Shown here piece by piece: positions 9,305-18,376 of a stretch of DNA of 47,681 bases. Positions within the stretch are counted from its first letter, which is position 1. Every line of letters starts with the position of its first letter. A program made the translations under genes and the position numbers. Below the pieces are notes generated by a model. The model did no database searches. It was not told the DNA's origin and saw only the letters and a program-made list of their open reading frames with translations. This stretch comes from an uncultured Alphaproteobacteria bacterium (lineage in GTDB: Bacteria > Pseudomonadota > Alphaproteobacteria > Rhodobacterales > Rhodobacteraceae), in contig CACKLF010000011.1 in NCBI GenBank assembly GCA_902600895.1, positions 1 through 47,681 on the forward strand, read 5' to 3'.

Positions 9305-9845
9305 AAAGCAATCTACTAAATTAGTAATAAGGGAGAATTATGAAAATGGTATATACTCATTTGTCGAATTTTCGGATTGCGCTAAGTATCGATACAGCTT
9401 AACAAGACAATGGAATATTGAGAAGCCAAGAATGCTGGTAATTTTATTCAACCCTTCAGCTGCAAATGAGAAATATGATGACCCGACAACGATTAGATGT
9501 ATAAAAAGATCCATGCTCCTAGGTTTTGGATCCATAAGAATATGTAATCTATTTTCTATAATAAGCGGGAATCCCAAAATTGTAATATCAAGTTCTGAAC
9601 CAATTGGTCATTATACAGATTCTATAATCCAGGATTCTTGCCATTGGTTAAAAGAGTGTCATTTAAGACCAATATTGATTTGTGGCTGGGGAAATAACGG
9701 CATCTTTCGCCACAGAGCGGAGAAAGTAAAAAAAATTTTAAAACAGTATGTATCGGAATTATATTGCCTTGGTCTTACTAAAAACTCTCAACCGAAGCAC
9801 CCTCTTTACTTAAAATATACCGAAAAGATCAGGAAGTACATATAG
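9297..9845 (+). CDS. DUF1643 family protein of unknown function
   Basis: Recognisable as DUF1643 from its conserved blocks: YSLTRQW, then PRMLVILFNPSAANEKYDDP, a TIRC motif, the IRICNLFSI segment, a GHYTD stretch, the Trp/Gly-rich ILICGWGNNG, and the C-terminal CLGLTKNSQPKHPLYLKY. No biochemical activity is known to me for this family. At 182 residues it is full length, with no signal peptide or membrane segment. Its start lies inside the end of truB (eight-base overlap) and it precedes rpsO, so it is embedded in a translation and RNA-processing operon. That context suggests, without proving, an RNA-related role. Confidence 0.88.
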   Translation: MFKKQSTKLVIRENYENGIYSFVEFSDCAKYRYSLTRQWNIEKPRMLVILFNPSAANEKYDDPTTIRCIKRSMLLGFGSIRICNLFSIISGNPKIVISSSEPIGHYTDSIIQDSCHWLKECHLRPILICGWGNNGIFRHRAEKVKKILKQYVSELYCLGLTKNSQPKHPLYLKYTEKIRKYI

Positions 9846-9915
9846 TTACAGTACCTTTATTTTTACCTTTCCAAATGAAAAAAAATTCTCTATATACAGC
9901 ACAGAGTTTTAAGCT

Positions 9916-9944
9916 GCCTAGGCTGGACGACATCCTGGCTAGGC
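9916..9944 (+). promoter_or_regulatory. Hairpin in the rpsO leader, candidate S15 autoregulatory element
   Basis: GCCTAG at 9916-9921 pairs with CTAGGC at 9939-9944; an inner GGA (9925-9927) can pair with TCC (9933-9935) across a small internal loop. The structure ends 18 bases before the rpsO ATG and just before the ribosome binding site TAGGAG (9951-9956). S15 is known to bind its own mRNA leader in several bacteria with varied structures, so an autoregulatory role is plausible but inferred. No run of T follows, so it is not an intrinsic terminator. Confidence 0.42.
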
Positions 9945-9962
9945 GTAAATTAGGAGAATGAG

Positions 9963-10232
9963 ATGTCGATAACATCAGAAGAAAAGAAAGAGACTATAAA
10001 AGAATTTGCAACGAAAAAAGGCGATACAGGGTCTCCAGAAGTTCAAATTGCTATATTGACGAAAAGAATAGCCACCCTTACAGAACATTTTAAGATTCAC
10101 AAAAAAGATAACCACTCCAGGCGTGGACTCTTAAAAATGGTATCTCAAAGGCGAAAATTACTGGATTACGTAAAGCAAAAAAATGACAGCAGATATCACG
10201 ATATTATAAAGCGCTTAGGGTTGCGAAGATAA
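9963..10232 (+). CDS. rpsO: 30S ribosomal protein S15
   Basis: Primary 16S rRNA-binding protein of the small-subunit platform. The 89-residue length is exact for the family, with [21 protein letters not shown], the RNA-contacting [20 protein letters not shown] and the C-terminal [21 protein letters not shown]-type end. The site TAGGAG sits seven bases upstream. A GC-rich hairpin in its leader may carry autoregulation. It lies between DUF1643 and pnp, the usual rpsO-pnp pairing, with 107 bases before pnp. Confidence 0.98.
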   Translation: MSITSEEKKETIKEFATKKGDTGSPEVQIAILTKRIATLTEHFKIHKKDNHSRRGLLKMVSQRRKLLDYVKQKNDSRYHDIIKRLGLRR

Positions 10233-10339
10233 AATATACCACATTACCTCACGACAAAAATTTAATGTGACTTACGTGCTAAAGAAAATCCAGATGTCGA
10301 TGGATATCAGGTTAAAAAGGAATATGTAGAAGGAATAAA

Positions 10340-12466
10340 ATGTTTAAAGTAATAAATAAATCGATGAAGTGGGGACATGATACGTTAACCCTAGAGACTG
10401 GAAAAATCGCTCGACAAGCAGATAGTGCTGTTCTTGCTACTTATGGAGAAACTTCCGTTTTAGCTGCCGTTGTATTTGCAAAGAGTGCTAAACCGGGACA
10501 AGATTTTTTCCCACTTACTGTAAATTACCAAGAAAAATATTATGCAGCTGGTAAAATTCCTGGAGGATTTTTTAAAAGGGAAGCCCGTCCTACAGAAAAA
10601 GAAACTCTTACTAGCAGGCTTATCGATAGGCCCATTAGGCCTCTTTTTGTTGAAGGCTTTAAGCATGAAGTTCAAGTTACATGTACGGTACTGAGTTACG
10701 ATGGAGAAAATGATCCTGATATAGTATCAATGATAGCGGCATCGGCAGCATTGACTTTGTCTGGTGCTCCTTTTCGTGGGCCGATTGGATCTGCCAGAGT
10801 AGGTTATTCCGATGGAGCATACATATTGAATCCCTCCGTTGAAGATATGGAAAAATTGCGGGACAATCCAGAGCAAAGACTTGATCTGGTTATTGCTGGG
10901 ACAAAAGATGCAGTCATGATGGTTGAGTCTGAGGCATATGAGCTTTCCGAAAAAGAAATGCTTGGAGCTGTAGAATATGGGCACAAAATGATGCAGCCAG
11001 TGATTGACTTAATTATATCAATGGCTGAGGAAGGAGCAAATGAACCGTTTGAATTCATACCGGCTGATAGTTCTCTGCTTTTAAAGGCTATAAAAAAAGC
11101 AGGTGAAAAAGAGCTTCGAGAAGCCTTTACTATTACTAACAAACTTGATAGGCAATTAGCGATACAACAGTCTATAGAAAAAATAAAAGATAGCCTCACA
11201 GAAGAGCAGCTCGAAGACGAAAATCTAGACAGTTGTATTAAAACCGTTGAGTCAGAAATTGTTCGTGGAGATATTCTGTCAAAAAGTAAAAGAATTGATG
11301 GAAGAGATCTTCAATCAGTAAGGCAAATAGTATGTGAAACAAGTCTTCTTCCCAGAACACATGGTTCAGCCCTATTTACTAGAGGAGAAACCCAAGGGTT
11401 AGTAATTACCACGTTAGGAACTGGAGATGATGAACAAATAATTGATGCACTTCATGGATCAGGAAGATCGAACTTTATGCTTCATTATAATTTTCCTCCC
11501 TATTCTGTTGGTGAATGTGGAAGAAATGCTGGACCTGGGAGAAGAGAAATTGGACATGGTAAGTTAGCTTGGAGAGCTCTTCAAGCTGTTCTACCAGCCT
11601 CAACGGACTTTCCCTACACAATAAGAGTAGTTTCAGAGATTACTGAGTCTAATGGGTCATCATCCATGGCTTCAGTTTGTGGAGGGTCTCTTTCAATGAT
11701 GGATGCTGGTGTTCCTTTAAAGGCTCCAGTTGCAGGCGTGGCAATGGGTTTAATACTGGACGGTAAGAACTTTGCAGTACTAACCGATATATTGGGAGAT
11801 GAAGATCACCTAGGTGATATGGATTTTAAAGTTGCAGGTACCAGTGAAGGTATCACCTCCTTGCAGATGGATATAAAAGTAGCAGGAATAACATCAGAAA
11901 TAATGGCTAAAGCCCTTGATCAAGCTAAGGAAGGTCGATTACATATCTTAGGAGAAATGGCCAAATCAATATCCACAGCTGGTCAATTTTCCGTTCATGC
12001 TCCAAAGATAGAAACTATGCAAGTTGCTACAGATAAGATTAGAGAAGTAATAGGCTCAGGTGGTAAGGTAATTAGAGAAATAGTTGAGTCCTCCGGTGCA
12101 AAGGTTGATATTAATGATGATGGAGTAGTGAAAATAGCTTCAACAGATTCAGAAAAAATTGAAAGTGCTATTAGGATGATACGCAATATTGTTGATGAAC
12201 CTGAGGCAGGTAAAATTTACACTGGGACAGTTGTTAAAATTATGGACTTTGGGGCTTTTGTAAACTTTTTTGGCAAACGAGATGGTCTAGTTCATGTAAG
12301 TCAACTAGCTAACGAACGGGTAAATCATCCAAAGGATCTTTTAAAAGAAGGTCAAGAAGTAAAAGTGAAATTACTTGGTTTTGATGATCGTGGCAAAGTC
12401 AGGCTTTCCATGAAAGTTGTAGACCAAGAATCTGGTAAGGAGATAATAAGTGAAAAGCCTGAGTAG
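10340..12466 (+). CDS. pnp: Polyribonucleotide nucleotidyltransferase (PNPase)
   Basis: 3'-5' phosphorolytic exoribonuclease of mRNA decay. Two RNase PH-like domains span about residues 1-230 and 310-550 ([25 protein letters not shown]-type segment and [15 protein letters not shown]). A KH domain follows at about 555-610 with the GxxG loop GSGGKVI, then an S1 domain at about 625-690 ([20 protein letters not shown]). Length 708 is normal. AAGGA with five-base spacing supports the ATG. The 107-base leader after rpsO holds only a weak large-loop dyad (CACATTA/TAATGTG); RNase III processing of such a leader is known in E. coli but not evident here. Confidence 0.98.
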   Translation: MFKVINKSMKWGHDTLTLETGKIARQADSAVLATYGETSVLAAVVFAKSAKPGQDFFPLTVNYQEKYYAAGKIPGGFFKREARPTEKETLTSRLIDRPIRPLFVEGFKHEVQVTCTVLSYDGENDPDIVSMIAASAALTLSGAPFRGPIGSARVGYSDGAYILNPSVEDMEKLRDNPEQRLDLVIAGTKDAVMMVESEAYELSEKEMLGAVEYGHKMMQPVIDLIISMAEEGANEPFEFIPADSSLLLKAIKKAGEKELREAFTITNKLDRQLAIQQSIEKIKDSLTEEQLEDENLDSCIKTVESEIVRGDILSKSKRIDGRDLQSVRQIVCETSLLPRTHGSALFTRGETQGLVITTLGTGDDEQIIDALHGSGRSNFMLHYNFPPYSVGECGRNAGPGRREIGHGKLAWRALQAVLPASTDFPYTIRVVSEITESNGSSSMASVCGGSLSMMDAGVPLKAPVAGVAMGLILDGKNFAVLTDILGDEDHLGDMDFKVAGTSEGITSLQMDIKVAGITSEIMAKALDQAKEGRLHILGEMAKSISTAGQFSVHAPKIETMQVATDKIREVIGSGGKVIREIVESSGAKVDINDDGVVKIASTDSEKIESAIRMIRNIVDEPEAGKIYTGTVVKIMDFGAFVNFFGKRDGLVHVSQLANERVNHPKDLLKEGQEVKVKLLGFDDRGKVRLSMKVVDQESGKEIISEKPE

Positions 12467-12519
12467 ACAAAGCATTTCACTTTATTAAAGTTTTTATTGG
12501 AGACATCTATACCAATTAA

Positions 12520-13251
12520 CTAGAGTGGGGGTTTTATAAAATTCTTTAATCTTTCATAAAAAGGATAGGCCATTTCAACTATCGACTTTTGGTAGTCTGT
12601 TAAATTCGGATATGTTATTCTCTCTTTTATAAAACATGAACTTTTATAGGTATTTTCGTACCATACTGAACCCCATGTTCCATCATCTGGATGTGGCCCC
12701 TTGGGCCAAAATAACATTTCTTCTCTAAATCCAATACCAGCATATTTACACATATTTTTTAGTACGGATTCAGGGTGATCTAATAAATCTGCAGATGCAA
12801 TTACTAAAGGGGGCACCTCATTCCTATTCAATAAATATTCAAAAAGTGTCACTTGTTGCTTTATGCCGATATCATCTAACTCAAAGTTTTCAACTTTTTC
12901 ATTGAAACTTTTGACAACATGTTCAGGTTTTCTAATTAAAAATACATTATATATATTATCTAAGAAACTTAGGTCTAAATCTGAAAAAATGTGATGTGCC
13001 ATTTGCTTCTGATATAGCACTTTTTTGTTGAAACAAAAGTCAGAGCAAATCTTACTTACTTCTTCATAACTCGTGCTCATAGAAGCAATGATTTCTTCCC
13101 TAAGTGGATGCATTTTACTTGATCTGTGCAAATATGCACCATAAAAAGGTTCATCTAATACTTTACAATCACCACGATTCGCAAAACTTCTCATTAACGA
13201 TGTTGAGACATTCCTAGGACCGGACCAAACTGCAAGCCTAATTTTAGTCAT
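12520..13251 (-). CDS. P-loop sulfotransferase-like protein coupled to a class IV PLP-fold gene
   Basis: About 243 residues. The N-terminal SGPRNVSTSL (residues 10-19) matches the 5'-phosphosulfate-binding loop of PAPS sulfotransferases and FLIRKPEHVVKSF (Arg107, Ser115) resembles the 3'-phosphate-binding motif, so the fold is assigned with fair confidence. Sulfotransferase activity is inference, since the family also holds non-sulfotransferase P-loop proteins. A TTG at 13257 is possible, but the ATG at 13251 begins right before the first strand and I prefer it. It overlaps the end of the class IV gene by eight bases, so the two are translationally coupled. As I recall, plant BCAT-like proteins carry both domains fused. 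It converges on pnp with 53 bases between. Confidence 0.78.
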   Translation of the reverse strand: MTKIRLAVWSGPRNVSTSLMRSFANRGDCKVLDEPFYGAYLHRSSKMHPLREEIIASMSTSYEEVSKICSDFCFNKKVLYQKQMAHHIFSDLDLSFLDNIYNVFLIRKPEHVVKSFNEKVENFELDDIGIKQQVTLFEYLLNRNEVPPLVIASADLLDHPESVLKNMCKYAGIGFREEMLFWPKGPHPDDGTWGSVWYENTYKSSCFIKERITYPNLTDYQKSIVEMAYPFYERLKNFIKPPL

Positions 13252-14146
13252 ATCCAATCTTTTTTCTATAAAGGCTCTTTATCTTATTGGTAATAGGCGT
13301 ACCTGATGTTCCTATAATTTTACTATCAATTTGATAAACACTTGTCTGACCAGAAAATGTACCAGTAATAAATGCTTCGTCTGCTCCATAAGCTTCCAAA
13401 AGACTATAATTTTTTTCCTTTACTACGATACCATTATTGTTACAAATTTCTATTACTTTTGACCGAGTAATTCCATTCATGCAATAATCGCCAGTTGAAG
13501 TCCAAACTTCTCCAGATCTAACAATAAAAAAATTGCAAGCATTAGTAGTATTCACAAAACCATTCGGGTCTAACATCAAAGCTTCATCTCCCCCTGCTTC
13601 CTTGGCTTGCAAACAAGCAATTATACAGTTTAATTTTGAATGACTATTCAGCTTAGGATCCTGACTCATTGGCAAACCTCTAACTTGGGGAACAGTAACT
13701 AACTTAATCTTCTTATCTGATTTGTTTCCCAATGGGATAGAATGCTCCATGATAATTACAAGAGTCGATCCAAAGATGGAGAAGTCAGGGTGTTGAAATG
13801 GTCTAACCTTCTCTCCCCTAGTTAACATCAATCGTGCATGTACGTCTTTAGTCATTTTATTAGCTAGTCGAGTTTTTTCTAAAGCTGATAATATACCTTT
13901 TTTATTCATTGCAGGATCAATTCCAATAGCACTTGCAGCTTCAAAAAACCTATCCAGGTGTTCAGATAAAAATACCCATCGGGAATTATGTAACCTAATG
14001 CCTTCCCAAACACCGTCGCCTAACAAAAAACCACTATCATAGACAGATATTTTTGCCTCATGTCTTGGTAATAATTCACCATTTACATAAATCAATATAT
14101 CATTGTTTCTAGGGTCCTCTTCAGCAGAATGGGTAGATACCATCAT
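13244..14146 (-). CDS. Class IV aminotransferase-fold protein with unusual active site
   Basis: About 300 residues of the D-amino-acid/branched-chain aminotransferase fold (fold type IV): YDSGFLLGDGVWEGIR near residues 36-51, LGDGVWEG being the N-domain hallmark, and GDEALMLDPNGFVNTTN further on. Two positions look altered. Aligned by eye to the usual family, the Schiff-base Lys position appears as Asn167 in the stretch PKLNSHSKLN, with Lys165 and Lys171 nearby, and the Glu that contacts the PLP ring nitrogen appears as Thr200. So the reaction may not be transamination. GGAG lies five bases before the ATG at 14146 (eight before ATG 14143), while the GTG at 14152 is too close. It leads the pair with the sulfotransferase-like gene. 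Confidence 0.8.
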   Translation of the reverse strand: MMVSTHSAEEDPRNNDILIYVNGELLPRHEAKISVYDSGFLLGDGVWEGIRLHNSRWVFLSEHLDRFFEAASAIGIDPAMNKKGILSALEKTRLANKMTKDVHARLMLTRGEKVRPFQHPDFSIFGSTLVIIMEHSIPLGNKSDKKIKLVTVPQVRGLPMSQDPKLNSHSKLNCIIACLQAKEAGGDEALMLDPNGFVNTTNACNFFIVRSGEVWTSTGDYCMNGITRSKVIEICNNNGIVVKEKNYSLLEAYGADEAFITGTFSGQTSVYQIDSKIIGTSGTPITNKIKSLYRKKIGYD

Positions 14147-14218
14147 TAACACTCCATTTTATATTTCAGTCATATCTCAAGAGTACAAGCTTAATTTTAA
14201 AAACAAAACTTTTTTACG

Positions 14219-15304
14219 TCAGGACAACCAACCTTTGGTTTCATTTACAATTAACCTATGAAAAAATTTAATATGGTCATCCCTACTATTAAGACACTCT
14301 ATGTAAGTGAATTCTTCTCCCCCAGATTCCAAAAAACTTTCCTTTATCTCTTCCTGTATTTCTTCAAGGGTTTCAATACAATCTGAGGAAAAAGCAGGAG
14401 CGATTACTGCAATACTTTTTTTCCCTTCCTTGGCTAATTGAGAAACAAAGTCGATTGTGGCTGGACCCAACCATTTACCAGGACCAAACTTAGACTGAAA
14501 CGTTGTAGTTAATTTAGCCGAATGCCAACCTAGATATTCTTTGAGTAGCCTTGTTGTTTTCTGGCAGTGGCAATGATACGGGTCACCAGCCAAAAGATAC
14601 CTCTCAGGTACACCATGATATGATACTACCAGATGGTCAGGGTCTTTATCTAGAGTCTTATATTTGTCTAAAATTGAATTTGCTAAACACTTGATATATT
14701 CAGGTTTATCAAAATATGCTGGAATGGTTCGTATAGCTGGCTGCCAATTTAAAGACATTAAAGCTCTAAAAGCCTCATCATTAGCTGTACCAGTTGTCGG
14801 AGCACTGTATTGTGGGTAAAGAGGCAAAAATACGATTTTTTCACAACCCAGATCTTTTAATTTGAAAATTGTTTTTTTTGTTGATGGATTGCCATACCTC
14901 ATACAAAATTCCACTACAACAGAATTTCCAAACCTCTTTTGTAAGCTTGTCCTAAGTTTATCAGTCTGCTCCCGAACATTAGTTAGCAGAGGGCTTTCAT
15001 CCTTTTCATGGTTCCAAATTGACCTGTATGCAGCTCCACTTGAGAAAGGTCTCCTAGTTAATATTATGGTTTGCAATATTATTTGCCAGATCCAAGGCGT
15101 ATAATCAATCACTCGTCTATCGGACAAGAACTCACTCAAATATCTTCTTATTGCCCAATAGTCAGTAGAATCGGGTGTGCCCAAATTTGCAATTAATACA
15201 CCGACTTTCGGCTGACCAATCGTTGGGTGCTTTTCAGGAAGATTATCTATGGGTTTAGAAGCCCTCGACTTACTATCCACAAGACTATTATTGAGGTCTT
15301 TCAT
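14219..15304 (-). CDS. hemH: Ferrochelatase
   Basis: Inserts ferrous iron into protoporphyrin IX, the last step of protoheme synthesis, at the inner membrane face. Seen: KVGVLIANLGTPDS, the YRSIWNHEKDESPLL block, QYSAPTTGT, the metal-site VVSYHGVPERYL with its His, and FQSKFGPGKWLGP. The pair CHC after GDPYH is common in alphaproteobacterial forms. Length 361 is normal, with about 30 polar residues before the domain. It lies 72 bases upstream of the class IV gene and 125 bases after the methyltransferase gene on the same strand, so a shared transcript is possible. Confidence 0.97.
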   Translation of the reverse strand: MKDLNNSLVDSKSRASKPIDNLPEKHPTIGQPKVGVLIANLGTPDSTDYWAIRRYLSEFLSDRRVIDYTPWIWQIILQTIILTRRPFSSGAAYRSIWNHEKDESPLLTNVREQTDKLRTSLQKRFGNSVVVEFCMRYGNPSTKKTIFKLKDLGCEKIVFLPLYPQYSAPTTGTANDEAFRALMSLNWQPAIRTIPAYFDKPEYIKCLANSILDKYKTLDKDPDHLVVSYHGVPERYLLAGDPYHCHCQKTTRLLKEYLGWHSAKLTTTFQSKFGPGKWLGPATIDFVSQLAKEGKKSIAVIAPAFSSDCIETLEEIQEEIKESFLESGGEEFTYIECLNSRDDHIKFFHRLIVNETKGWLS

Positions 15305-15429
15305 TCAAACTCACAATGTTATTTAAAGCTATTTAGTTTTTATTTGGCCGTTACTACAATGCGTAACTCGAATCAGATAAGTACTTTTGGGCAAATATCA
15401 ACCAACATGCAAATCTTACCCCATAATGG

Positions 15430-16170
15430 CTAACTCTTCCAGCCAGTGAAACAAAATATATCAAATGTAACATTGAAGTTACCATCTGATTGAGAAAAGT
15501 CCCTTTTGTAGTTCTCTACCATCAGATTGAAGAGCTTCTTGGTTAAAAATGTTTTCTTTCGCTTGTCAATTACATTCGTCTCTCCCATTCTGCGCAAATC
15601 AATGAATAATCTATTCAAGGAAGAATATTGTATTCTGTGAGAAATTAGGTCTACCACTGTATTTTTTAATCCGGCTTTTACCAGTAGATTACCAAAAGTC
15701 TTTAATTCCATCATAGGAGCTACTCTTACTGATAAAGAACTCTTCAGTTCGATTTCAGCCTTGCTAAATGAACTTCTTAGCTCATTCAATGTATTGCCGC
15801 CAAAAAGATAACCCATTAACAACCCCTCCGAATTTAAACTCATTCGCAATTGAATAAGTTTTCCAAGTGGATCATTAGCCCAATGAAGGCAAAGGCAATG
15901 CATAATAAAATCGTACTGCTTTTTTAGATTTAAATTATCTGAGTCGATTCCTTCTTCAAAATCAAGGTCCCTTATATGATTCTGCCAATGTTCGGTGAAT
16001 GGTCCAATCATTATCCGCCTGTCAAAATCTCTATTTATATCGGTGAGTCTTTCTTTCAAATCTTCAGCTAAGAGTTTACAGATAAAGTCCTCATAGCCCA
16101 ACAAGTTTGCTCTAGCTCTTCTATTATGTAAGAGATCCATATCGAATAAATTTTTAACGCTGTTAGACAT
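15430..16170 (-). CDS. NDUFAF5-like methyltransferase-fold protein
   Basis: About 246 residues resembling alphaproteobacterial homologues of NDUFAF5, a complex I assembly factor that hydroxylates an arginine in mitochondria. Recognisable: FDMDLLHNRRARANLL at the start, CLCLHWANDPLGKL, LFGGNTLNELRSSFSKAEIE, SVRVAPMMELKTFGNLL, FIDLRRMGETNV, and the final FDIFCFTGW. The SAM-binding motif I, normally a DLG-type glycine-rich loop, reads MIGPF (residues 54-58) here and has lost most glycines, so SAM use is doubtful. A TTG at 16176 is possible; the ATG at 16170 is preferred. It is divergent from the marR gene over 160 bases. Confidence 0.8.
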   Translation of the reverse strand: MSNSVKNLFDMDLLHNRRARANLLGYEDFICKLLAEDLKERLTDINRDFDRRIMIGPFTEHWQNHIRDLDFEEGIDSDNLNLKKQYDFIMHCLCLHWANDPLGKLIQLRMSLNSEGLLMGYLFGGNTLNELRSSFSKAEIELKSSLSVRVAPMMELKTFGNLLVKAGLKNTVVDLISHRIQYSSLNRLFIDLRRMGETNVIDKRKKTFLTKKLFNLMVENYKRDFSQSDGNFNVTFDIFCFTGWKS

Positions 16171-16330
16171 AGACAAAAAATCTCACTAAATCGTAAATGA
16201 TACCCATTAAATAGTTGGACATTTACTGTAGCAATTTCCTATGAAAAAATCACAAATAAATTGCAAAAAATTCAATCAGTTATAATGTATAGGTATGGGT
16301 TTTATTACCATTCGAAATACTAGATAACAT

Positions 16331-16816
16331 ATGAAAAGTACATCTCAAATAAGTGATATAGGTGATACCCAGTTAAAAAAAACTGAATCTCTCGCAATAA
16401 CTGCACTTAGTGAACTATTAGCTGTGGATAACCTAATTAAAAGTGATATTTCTACTAAGCTACCGAATGACATGGAACTATCACAATTTATGGTTTTAAA
16501 TTATTTCTTCCACCTCAAAGGTGAAAAAACACCAGCACAATTAGCAAAAATATTTAGAGTTACAAAAGGAGCAATGACTAATACAGTAAATAAACTAGAA
16601 CAAAAAGGATATATTCATTCTCGTCCCGATTGGAATGATGGGAGGAAGAAATTAATTTCATTAAGTGATTCTGGGAACACTGCAAGAGCAGCCGCAATCA
16701 AAAATGTGAGCCCGTTTTTTTTTAGCCTTGTGGAAAGTCTTGGGCAAGAAAAGCTAAAAAGTATAATCCCAATATTAAGAGAGATAAGAATCCACTTGAG
16801 TAAAATAGAACTTTAA
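16331..16816 (+). CDS. MarR family transcriptional regulator
   Basis: A 161-residue winged-helix regulator. The DNA-binding core spans about residues 55-125: TPAQLAKIFRVTKGAMTNTV is the recognition region and GYIHSRPDWNDGRKKLISLS the wing with the typical DxRxK-like turn. Flanking helices would form the dimer interface. The ligand is unknown. It is divergent from the NDUFAF5-like gene and lies 36 bases before an unrecognised gene, so that gene is a natural target or partner. I saw no convincing operator dyad in the 160-base divergent region; the only -10-like TATAAT (16281-16286) lacks a properly spaced -35. Confidence 0.9.
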   Translation: MKSTSQISDIGDTQLKKTESLAITALSELLAVDNLIKSDISTKLPNDMELSQFMVLNYFFHLKGEKTPAQLAKIFRVTKGAMTNTVNKLEQKGYIHSRPDWNDGRKKLISLSDSGNTARAAAIKNVSPFFFSLVESLGQEKLKSIIPILREIRIHLSKIEL

Positions 16817-16852
16817 ACATAGATAACTTTACGCACTATCAATAAAAGCCTC

Positions 16853-17578
16853 ATGACTAAAAATGAAACTAACATCCTTATAATTGGCAGCGCTCCCTCA
16901 GCGCTTGCAGCTCAAAAATGGAATTTAAGTTCCTTTAATAAGATAGTTGTAATTAATAATGCATGGCAAATTACATCAAATTGGACAAATTCAATATTTC
17001 CTGAGGATTTCCCCGTTGAGAAGCGACCAAAGCCAAGTAGATGGCAAACTTTACATTCAGCGGCTGAATATGTCAGGGCTCAAAACCATTATGGAGGTTT
17101 TGTCTATGCAGGGGGAACTATGGCCTTTACCGCTGCGTATTGGTCGCTGTTTACCTTTTCTCCTTCCTTAATAGCCTATCTAGGATGCGACATGGTCTAT
17201 TCAGGAACAAAAACGCATTTCTACGGTAAAGGTACACCCGATCCATTAAGAAAAGATAAAACACTGAAAAATCTTCGGGCTAAGTCGGCTAGGTTTGAAT
17301 GCTTCGCATCTAAAGAAGGTTGTGCGGTTATAAATTTATCAGTAATGCCCAATAGCAATCTTGTACATCAACAAATGTCCCTAAATGAGTTAAATTTTAG
17401 TCATGTAAAACCAAAAAAAATAGATGCAGAACAATACACCAGAAATCTAGAAATGGAGAAACGTCTTGGTTACTATGTAGCTGATGGTAGGTATTGGAAA
17501 AAGATGCAAGATTTTCGTGAAGATGAAATTTTGAAACTAGATGAATTATGGATTAAAACTTTGAAAAACTTCAACTGA
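16853..17578 (+). CDS. Unrecognised protein with GT42/DUF115-like layout
   Basis: A 241-residue soluble protein I do not recognise with certainty. Its layout resembles GT42 sialyltransferases and DUF115-type glycosyltransferase-like proteins: an N-terminal strand then GSAPS (residues 12-16), a VINNAW segment (33-38), an [15 protein letters not shown] helix in mid-protein, LGCDM (110-114), an aromatic/His stretch THFYGKG, and [11 protein letters not shown] (160-170), where the sialyltransferase family has a CPNS-like element. This likeness is by eye and unproven. No signal peptide or membrane segment. It follows marR by 36 bases and its TGA overlaps the end of convergent ubiG by eight bases. 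Confidence 0.68.
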   Translation: MTKNETNILIIGSAPSALAAQKWNLSSFNKIVVINNAWQITSNWTNSIFPEDFPVEKRPKPSRWQTLHSAAEYVRAQNHYGGFVYAGGTMAFTAAYWSLFTFSPSLIAYLGCDMVYSGTKTHFYGKGTPDPLRKDKTLKNLRAKSARFECFASKEGCAVINLSVMPNSNLVHQQMSLNELNFSHVKPKKIDAEQYTRNLEMEKRLGYYVADGRYWKKMQDFREDEILKLDELWIKTLKNFN

Positions 17579-18314
17579 TACGTTTACAAGTCATTACGAA
17601 GTTAGCTGAAAGATCCTTACTAGACAAAGACCAATCCCAGCTCAATGGGTTAAAAACGAAACCCTTTTTATCAATGCAGCTAAATGCCACTGAGTTAAAG
17701 ATTTCCTCCAATTCCTTTGGAGTTATGAATTTTTTCCAATCATGTGTCCCCCGTGGTAACCACCTCAAAATATACTCAGCACCGATGATGAGTAATATGT
17801 AGCTTTTCAAATTTCTGTTAATAGTAGAACAGACCATAACTCCGTTTGGTCTAAGTAAATTAAAGCACTCTTCAGCATATATTGAAGGTTCATTTACGTG
17901 CTCTATTACTTCCATGTTTAAGATTACATCAAACCGCTCACCCTGTTCGAGAAGGGAACTAGTGGTTCCGACACGATAATCTATTATCAAACCACTTTCT
18001 TCAGAATGAATTTTTGCAACTTTAATATTTTTCTCTACTGCATCAACTCCAACAACCTCTGCACCCAAACGGCGCATTGGTTCAGTCAATAATCCTCCTC
18101 CACATCCAATATCTAATATTCTCAGTCCGTTAAACGGTTCTTTATTGCGGTTGTCTTTACCAAACTCCACACAAATTTGATCAACAATGTAGTTAAGCCT
18201 GGTAGGATTAAGCATATGCAAGGGTTTGAACTTGCCGTTTGGATCCCACCATTCCTCAGCCATGGCCTGAAATTTTTCTAATTCAAATTTATTTGTCGTG
18301 TTTGTAGTTTGCAT
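17571..18314 (-). CDS. ubiG: Ubiquinone biosynthesis O-methyltransferase
   Basis: Performs both O-methylations of the ubiquinone ring. The 247 residues carry the UbiG-specific N-terminus [28 protein letters not shown] motif [12 protein letters not shown] (67-77), [17 protein letters not shown], and the later [11 protein letters not shown]-type and [12 protein letters not shown] segments. These distinguish it from generic class I methyltransferases. A UbiH-family hydroxylase is at 33462 and the quinone-sensing kinase RegB at 30828. It lies between two plus-strand genes, overlapping the unknown gene's end by eight bases. Confidence 0.96.
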   Translation of the reverse strand: MQTTNTTNKFELEKFQAMAEEWWDPNGKFKPLHMLNPTRLNYIVDQICVEFGKDNRNKEPFNGLRILDIGCGGGLLTEPMRRLGAEVVGVDAVEKNIKVAKIHSEESGLIIDYRVGTTSSLLEQGERFDVILNMEVIEHVNEPSIYAEECFNLLRPNGVMVCSTINRNLKSYILLIIGAEYILRWLPRGTHDWKKFITPKELEEIFNSVAFSCIDKKGFVFNPLSWDWSLSSKDLSANFVMTCKRIS

Positions 18315-18376
18315 TGCACTTCCTTAAATTAGCAGGTAACCTTCTCCACATAATTAATATAGAAATTTTTACAACT

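Noticed and set aside
10240-10276. Processing hairpin in the pnp leader (CACATTA/TAATGTG)
   Set aside because: Seven weak pairs around a 17-base loop are not convincing.
12479-12496. Intrinsic terminator after pnp (ACTTT-ATT-AAAGT then T-run)
   Set aside because: The stem is five A/T-rich pairs with one GC pair, too weak to claim as a terminator.
16261-16286. Promoter for marR with TTGCAA and TATAAT
   Set aside because: The spacing is 14 bases, too short for a sigma-70 promoter, and AT-rich DNA makes TATAAT common.
18314-18376. N-terminal extension of the proline iminopeptidase from a TTG
   Set aside because: It overlaps the ubiG start codon, and the added residues do not belong to the family; the ATG at 18377 gives the normal length.
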